In this document: piece after piece, positions 57,402-64,000 of the stretch
Layout: each line of letters opens with the position of its first letter
Numbering within the stretch: position 1 is the stretch's first letter
From: Sialis fuliginosa
Lineage: Eukaryota; Arthropoda; Insecta; Megaloptera; Sialidae
Reading direction: 5' to 3'
NCBI GenBank assembly: GCA_961205875.1
Contig: OY540813.1
Location: 33,141,001 to 33,205,000, forward strand
DNA length: 64,000 nt
Made by a program: the position numbers and the translations under genes
Notes under the pieces: generated by a model
Told to the model about the DNA's origin: nothing
Databases searched by the model: none
The model's input: the letters and a program-made list of their open reading frames with translations, nothing else

Positions 57402-58259
57402 TACAGGGTGGGGCATTTAAAGTGTTACAGTTGATTATCTCAGAACCATCGCATATTTGAAAAAAATGTTTCAATCAAAAAATGTTTGGTTGTAAGGGGG
57501 TAATTTTAACGTGACTTTCAAGGATATTTGAAGGTCAACATCATTTTTTTAAATAGGAACCTATAGTTTTTATTTAGTAATCTTATTCTACGTGAAAAAA
57601 CACGAATTTTCCATTGAAAACTTTTTTTTGAACAACCCAAGTTTTCCAAGGTATCTAACAAAATAATCCGAGATTTTGAACTTTCAAGAATTTTTTACTC
57701 AGAAACCACAAACTTTAGAAAAAAAGTACAGGATACACAAAATATTTATTTTGGTTTAATAAAGCGTAGAGAATTATTTAAAAAAATTTAAAAACTTTTT
57801 CTATTTATTTTATTTTAGCAAAAACAAAAAAAAGTACGAAATGTTAAAAAAAATCTAGAATAATTCTTCAAGTTTCATTAGACCAAAATAAACATTTTTT
57901 GTATCTTGTACTTTTTTTCTAAAGTTTATGGTTTCTGAGTAAAAAATTCATAAAAATCCAAAATCTCGAGTTATTTTGTTAGATACCTTGGAAAGATTGG
58001 ATTGTTCAAAAAAAAGTTTTCTATGAAAGATTCGTATTTTTTCACGTAAAATAAGATTACTAAATAAGAACTATAGGTTCCTATTTAAAAAAATGATGTT
58101 GACCTTCAAATATCCTTGAAGATCACGTTAAAATAGCAAATAAATATTACTATTCGATTACCCCCTTACAACCAAACATTTTTTGGTTGAAACATTTTTT
58201 TCAAATATGCGATGGTTCTGAGATAATCAACTGTAACACTTTAAATGCCCCACTCTGTA
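57402..58259. mobile_element. 858-bp palindrome, TACAGGGTGGGGC ends
   Basis: The ends are TACAGGGTGGGGCATTTAAA and the complement of TACAGAGTGGGGCATTTAAA, flanked by TA on both sides. The arms share GTAAGGGGGTAATTTTAACG-type text and a block near GAACCTATAGTT. The centre is near 57830. A small extra piece (AAATAAATATTACTATTCG, about 58139) is in the right arm only. Confidence 0.85.
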
Positions 58260-61200
58260 TAACAAGTGATTTTTTTAACGTAATAACTGAAAACGGATGT
58301 TTACTCTTGTAAATTTTTGGATTTTTGAATTATTTTTGAAATAAGAAAAACATGTTTTAGATAAAAAATGTCGAGTATGTTATTATCTATAATTTATTCC
58401 CCCATACATTTTTTTCCAACATTTATGATTTAGCCCGAAAGAATTTTTTTATGTAATTATTTAGATTCACCTACACAGTTCACTCTCAGTATTACGTATA
58501 AAAAAATCCCATGTTACCTACGGCAAATACACACACTGTTAAATCTCTGTAATACGTATAAGAAAGTCCCATGACACTCATGGCAAATATTTCTCCTCTG
58601 TTATGAACCATTTGAATTATAATAATTTTTTTTCTTCAAAAATTCGTTTTTACAAAAAAATGAATAGAACATAAATTATAGATATAAATATTACCTACAT
58701 TTTTTAACTTGACCATTTTTCTCTATTTTACACTGTTTCAGAGTAATTCGAAAAATTAAAAAATCGACGTAGGTAAACATCCGTATCCGGTTGAAAGATC
58801 GTTTTCAAAAATAGGACGTTTTCTTCTCAGCCAAAAATTAATCTTAAATATAAAATATCAGCCTTTTACGATTTGACAGACAGACAGACGGACACACAGA
58901 CATCATGGCGAAAATAGTCAGAATGGATTTAGGGAAGGTCAAAATAGATAATTCCGTCAAAATCCGGAGTTCGAAAAAAATCGGCTTCACTATACTTACT
59001 TATACTAATGTATATTTCATATACATGGTATAAGAAAGTAAAAACAGTAACGAAAAATCGATAATCACTTTCAAAATGTAAAATATATTGCTATTTATAT
59101 AATATTGACGTTAAAATGCTGATTTTTGTAAAAAATAAATATTTAAAACGCAAAGTTTCAACTCATTGCATTTACACTTATACCACTCTGGGCTATTTTT
59201 ATTGAGAATTAAATTTCTCTAAAATTAACATTTAATTTATTTTTATAAAAACAATAGTGTAGTTGTAGAGCCTTTTAGACGTTCACTTTTAAAAATAAAT
59301 CATTTTGAATGTCTGTAACTTTCGATACCTACGTTGAATTGAGAATCATACTCATAACTTGTAGACAGTTTTGTAGAAAATTTTATCTTCTACAAAATGA
59401 TGTCCTTTAAAAAAATTCAACAGTTATCAATAATACCAACTTTAGTACTAAAGAATCATTTTCCCATGTTATTAAAAAATGGGAAACGGGGCCCCCCTTT
59501 GCGGTACCTCTTAAAATTGAACTCCATGGTAATCCTTCGTCGAGGATTTATTTTAGATCATAAAATAACTTATTTCGTAACGAGAGCGAATGTTCATTTT
59601 TTTGACACACCTTAATGTTTATATTTTTAATTATATAATAATAATGTACCGAAAAAAGTATGTACATCAAATAAAAAGAATATACAATTAAAATTTTACA
59701 AATAAAAATGTAGCTTTTGTTAAAACAACGGAAGTAATAAAAGAGTATTTTTTATGTGTTACATAAAATTTCCTTTGAAATTCTAAATACAAAACAATGG
59801 ATAAAAAGAGTGTGTAATTTTTTAAATGAGTTGAAATTTAATCTCAATAATTGATGTGCATATTATATACACTGTAGGAGAAAACCATGCCATTTGATTA
59901 AACTCTCTAAATCAGTGACTATCTGTTTGGTTTAATTTGTATACACAGATTGCTAATTAAGTCTATTCAATTGATTTGTACAATCAAATACAAATATTCG
60001 AGTCTATCTATTTTGTTAAAAATTATTGGATTGCATCATGGTGACATTTCAAATAAAACAGCCAAGAGCGTGTTGAACACACACATGATAGGGTTCCGTA
60101 GCCATTCTTGCTAACATTCTCTACTTGATAATGCGTATCAAGAGCTTTTTCTTGTTGACTAAAGAGTGACGATTTATAAAATAAACAACCCTGGTCGGCA
60201 CAAGACTTTTTTATACATCATGATACAGAAGAAATTACATAAATTAACACTTTCTGCTAAGAAATTGAATATAAACTATATTACATTAATTGTTGTTACT
60301 TTTTTACTTCCATATTCTGAAAGAAATGGAAGTATTGTAATATCATCGAAAAATCGTGTCCGAGATAATAACAGATTCTGATTGTACTAACTTCAAAACG
60401 TAAAGAAAAGTTAATTTCCGCATGGCGGCTGTGCGTGTAGCTGTGTGGATGTAGAATTTTCTTTCTTTCACGATAACTACTGCAAAAAAGCACCGATCTG
60501 AATTATTTTTGGGGAAAATGTTTGTCTCAGTGAGTACTCCAGACCTATTGATTTTGGTGCTAATCGGATTAGGGGTTTTGGAAATATTCGAAATTTTGTA
60601 ACTTTCTTCGTCTAAATCTAAAAAGTGAACATTGCGAGTATTATCTCACTAATTTTGATAAGATTTGGTACATTTGCAGTTCAATTGAATCTAAGGGACA
60701 TTTATTATTTGTACGTGCCTAAACAGCCATTAAAGGGGTGAAAAACACATGTAAAATTTGAATTTTAAATACTAATTAAAGACATTAATTCATGTTGCCA
60801 TGAAAACAAATGCAACTAAATTCAAATTGTCAAATTATTAGTTGTTCTACGAAATGTGTATTATGTTTTTGATATTAGGACATTAGAAAACTAATATTTA
60901 TATATAAATGTCAATAACTGCTGTAACCGTTGTAAGTATATATGTTTTTTATGTATTACGAAATTTATATTCATAATAGTAGGTTATATAAATAAAATAT
61001 TTAAAAATTAGGTATTTAAAAAGATAAAAAGAACATGGAAGTCATGTATGGTTCTCCATACCGATATTTATTTAAGTTGATACCTCTGGAAAATAAACAT
61101 TCTGTAGTACAGAACATTCACTGAAAATTAGGACCTGATATCTTTAACTGTTTTTGTTTTATTAAATTGTTAATAATGGAATCATGCTTGTCTTTGACTA

Positions 61201-62333
61201 ACAATAAAAGTTTTTGTAAAACCTTTATTTTTATAAAACTGTTTGTATGTGTTCTCAAAGATTTATATAATCGATTCCCACCATAAAAAAGTAACATTTT
61301 TTAATTCTTTGGCAAATGGTAACACTAAAATCTTATTGTTGAGTTTTTTTTATTTTAAATCAATTCAATTGTTTCATAGAACCAAAAATATTTTTAAAAA
61401 TAGCTAAGAACCTGCTCTGAATAATAATTTATCTATTGGTGAAAACCGCATTAAAATCAGTTCAGTAGTTTTTGAGTTATTTAATGTATATTACACACTA
61501 AACAATTTTTATAAAAATTGATTGTTAATACAATTAATTTACTCTACCTACATAAAAAGAAGCTTATTTTTGTATCTTTTACCGCTTATCTAAAGCGTGA
61601 AATTACAGCCTTAATTTTAAGTTCTTTTTTTTAAATTCTATTTTCAAGGGGATGGTTTGCAAGAAGGGGAAAAGTAAACTAGTCAAATTATTTTTAAAAA
61701 ATAGGTGGGTACTGTTGTGTTCACACACCAAAGTTTAACTCTGAGACATGCCCCCCTCTTGTAAAAAATCTCAATATAATAAAAATTCGAGAAAATGGCA
61801 CTTTTCAAAGCTAAATAACTCTAGTTGGAGACCAGATAAAAATCTGAAATTTTAGCCTATATGTTTTACTCTACAATACTCTACATAATACATAGTATTA
61901 TGATTTTATGTGCCAAAAATTATGACATTGTGATTAAACTAAAAGCAGTGATATTGCAAGCACAACATTTAATATAAGTTGATATGTTGATACAGGATGT
62001 TAACTTTATTAAACTAAAAGCAGTGATTACTATTACTATCTATTTTACTATTGGAAATAGAAGAATGGTTATACGAGATGTATAAAAAAATAAATTGTTT
62101 TTTCCCGAATGTTTTTTAAAATCTTTTTATTTATTTTCTCTCATTTCCGATTAAACCGGAAGTGATGTCAACCTTTGTTTTTCAAAAGGTACACCCTGTA
62201 CATTTTTTAATTTTGGTAGAAAATTATGTCAGCTTTGAAAAATTATGACACATATTAAGTTTAAAACAGAATTAAAAATTAAGGCTGAAATTTCAGGTTT
62301 TAGAATTACATTTAGGTAAAAATATCTAAAGTA
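58260..62333. other. Long AT-rich, repeat-poor stretch
   Basis: Contains the small tandem duplication at 58474-58597, a GACAGACAGACAGACGG tract near 58875, and pieces matching 46.5-46.8 kb at 59400-59615 and 60174-60300. A fragment of the AGGGTTCCG repeat is at 60057-60110. Frames at 59397-59615, 60166-60381 and 60296-60493 lie in these repeats. No gene is supported. Confidence 0.5.
58474..58597. repeat. Diverged tandem duplication, about 62-bp unit
   Basis: ATTACGTATAAAAAAATCCC with ACCTACGGCAAATA is followed by AATACGTATAAGAAAGTCCC with CACTCATGGCAAATA. Confidence 0.7.
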
Positions 62334-62620
62334 ATCTTGTAGCCTCTTTTTTTCTGAACAATTTGCTTTTAGTCTCATGTTAAAAGGTTTGATAGAAGCT
62401 GAATTATTCTAGTTTCCGCAAACCCTTAAAAGTGCAAACAATGCTGCGAGCTGCAACCTGTAGAACAAAAATGGTCGTCACGCGAAAGCAAAAAATAATA
62501 AAAGTATAATAATGGTCATTTCGAACTACAAACATAGTAGGGTAATTACACACAAAAAGTCTTGTAGCCTCTTTTTTTTAACAATTTACTTTTAGTCTCA
62601 TGTTAAAAGGTTTGATAGAT
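62334..62620. repeat. Direct repeat, 60-bp units about 227 bp apart
   Basis: TCTTGTAGCCTCTTTTTTT, AACAATTT and AGTCTCATGTTAAAAGG, then TTTGATAGA, occur at about 62334-62396 and again at about 62561-62620. Confidence 0.75.
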
Positions 62621-62657
62621 ATATAGATTGACCCATGTACAGGATGGGGAAAAATTA

Positions 62658-63660
62658 CACAGGTTTACAAAAAAAAAAGTTTATGAATATTTGACGAGAC
62701 CATTGTATTCTTATGTATTTCGACGTCCTGAATCCGAATCTGAGGTCCGTTGACCTTGATTAGCTCAGTTTCAAGGTCATTTTAGGTCAAATTTTTAAAA
62801 ATCGCTAAATGATTCTGGTAAAAGGTGATATATAGGTTTTTCTGGTTGCTGATTCTGAATTTGACGTCCGTTGACCTCTACGAGGTCAGGTTCAAGGTCA
62901 TTTCAAGGTTAAAGTGGGAAAAATCGCTCGAAAATTCTGACAAAACAGTACATATAGGTTTTTAGGGTCGCTGAATTAAAATTTGAGGTCCGTAGATCCC
63001 TACAATGTCAGTTTCAAGGTCATTTTAAGATCAAATTTTTATTTTTTTAAATCGCTTAATGAATCTGGTAAAAGGTGATATATAGGTTTCTCTGGCCGCT
63101 GCTTCTGAATTTGACGTCCGTTGACCTCTATGAGGTCAGGTTCAAGGTCATTTCAAAGAAAAGTGGGAAAAATCGCTCGAAACAGTACATATAGGTTTGA
63201 ACCTGACCTTGTAGAGGTCAACAGACGTCAAATTTAGAATCAGCCACCAGAGAAACCTATATATCATCTTTTACCAGATTTGTTTAGCAATTTTTAAAAA
63301 TTTGACCTTAAAACTGACATTTTAGGTGTCTACGGACTTCAAATTTTAATTCAGCGACCCCAAAAACCTATATGTACTGTTTTTGTGCAATTTTTCCCAC
63401 TTTAACCTTGAAATGACCTTGAACCTGACCTCGTAGAGGTCAACGGACGTCAAATTCAGAATCAGCGACCAGAAAAACCTACATATATATCACCTTTTAC
63501 CAGAATCATTTAGCGATTTTTAAAAATTTGACCTTAAAATGACCTTGAAACTGAGCTAACCAAGTTCAACGGACCTCAGATTCGGATTCAGGACGTCAAA
63601 ATACATAAGAATACAATGGTCTCGTCAAATATTCATAAACTTTTTTTTTGTAAACCTGTG
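62658..63660. mobile_element. AGGTCA-monomer palindrome, copy 2
   Basis: Same CACAGGTTTACAAAAAAA ends and TTA flanks (62655-62657 and 63661-63663) as copy 1. The arms have four monomers each, centred near 63197. TCAAGGTCA or its complement occurs about seven times. TGACCTCTACGAGGTCA forms an everted repeat of AGGTCA half-sites spaced by five bases. No ORF. Confidence 0.88.
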
Positions 63661-64000
63661 TTATTGATCATGCTTTTGCCAGTTGATTATCATCGTCGAG
63701 ATCGGTAAAATTGCATTATAAACATGGGCACGTAAAATTAACCTTCAAGGTCATTTTCAAGGTCAATTTTTTGTATTATCTTAGTCGATTCTACTCGTCG
63801 AGCTGAACAAGTCTCAAGGGGGCCATATGCCGGAAATCAATATTTTATACCGAAATCGTCGTTTGAAGTGTTTTTGTAAATTTTTATGAATTCAGAAAAT
63901 AAATCTGACGCTTATAAAGTTCTTAATATCATGTTCTGAATATTCTGATTATGATAAGCGAAAAATCTGCTTAAACTATTCTTAACGCTATCCAGGAACA
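63661..64000. other. Flank with two further TCAAGGTCA words
   Basis: CTTCAAGGTCATTTTCAAGG and the following TCA at about 63743-63765 contain two head-to-tail TCAAGGTCA words outside the palindrome. Otherwise no feature. Confidence 0.5.

Overview
This is an AT-rich, gene-poor stretch of an animal nuclear genome, most likely an insect. The evidence is the repeat content. It includes a pogo/Tigger element, an IS630/Tc1/mariner-type element, a Penelope-like retroelement with a GIY-YIG nuclease, Helitron-like elements, many hAT-type short elements with 8-bp target duplications, the AGGGTTCCG repeat common in insects, and palindromes ending in TACAGGGTG. I found no intact host protein-coding gene, no rRNA, no functional tRNA, no CRISPR array and no bacterial operon. 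The only coding sequence I can support belongs to broken transposable elements or to short exon-like remnants. The order of insect cannot be fixed from this sequence.

Layout. 1-5.6 kb: palindromic elements, then two Helitron-like elements in tandem. 7.5-9.2 kb: a 293-bp tandem duplication and two small foldbacks. 10.35-13.3 kb: a Tigger relic and a mariner-type relic, both with internally deleted transposases. 14.6-16.4 kb: a decayed retrotransposon gag, a frameshifted ORF and a GC-rich 48-bp minisatellite, all read on the minus strand. 17.5-19.6 kb: a CACTGGT-ended element with a TTA duplication, carrying a broken copy of a widespread uncharacterised arthropod gene, inserted into dispersed repeat D. 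20-29.7 kb: nested repeats R, D, T, a palindrome and two hAT-like elements. 33.3-37 kb: a MULE-type MITE inside a hAT-like element, then a 2.4-kb palindrome with tandem arrays in its arms. 37.9-45.1 kb: small hAT, TTAA-flanked and Tc1-like elements. 48.5-56 kb: the most structured part, with a palindrome built of AGGTCA-rich monomers, a palindrome split by a head-to-head Penelope-like element with a 12-bp target duplication, and another palindrome inserted at its edge. 57.4-63.7 kb: a further foldback and a second AGGTCA palindrome.

The unifying theme is foldback DNA. At least ten elements of about 0.2-4 kb are near-perfect inverted repeats, several with tandem monomers of unequal copy number in the two arms. 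Nested insertions with readable target duplications, and related uninterrupted copies that serve as empty sites, allow a relative order of events. The best candidates for something undescribed are the AGGTCA-monomer palindromes (48502-49754 and 62658-63660), which share CAC-type ends and a TTA duplication with the gene-bearing element at 17593-18922, and the TTAA-flanked G-run/C-run element at 43378-44237 with an exon-like ORF. All coordinates and motif counts were read by eye.
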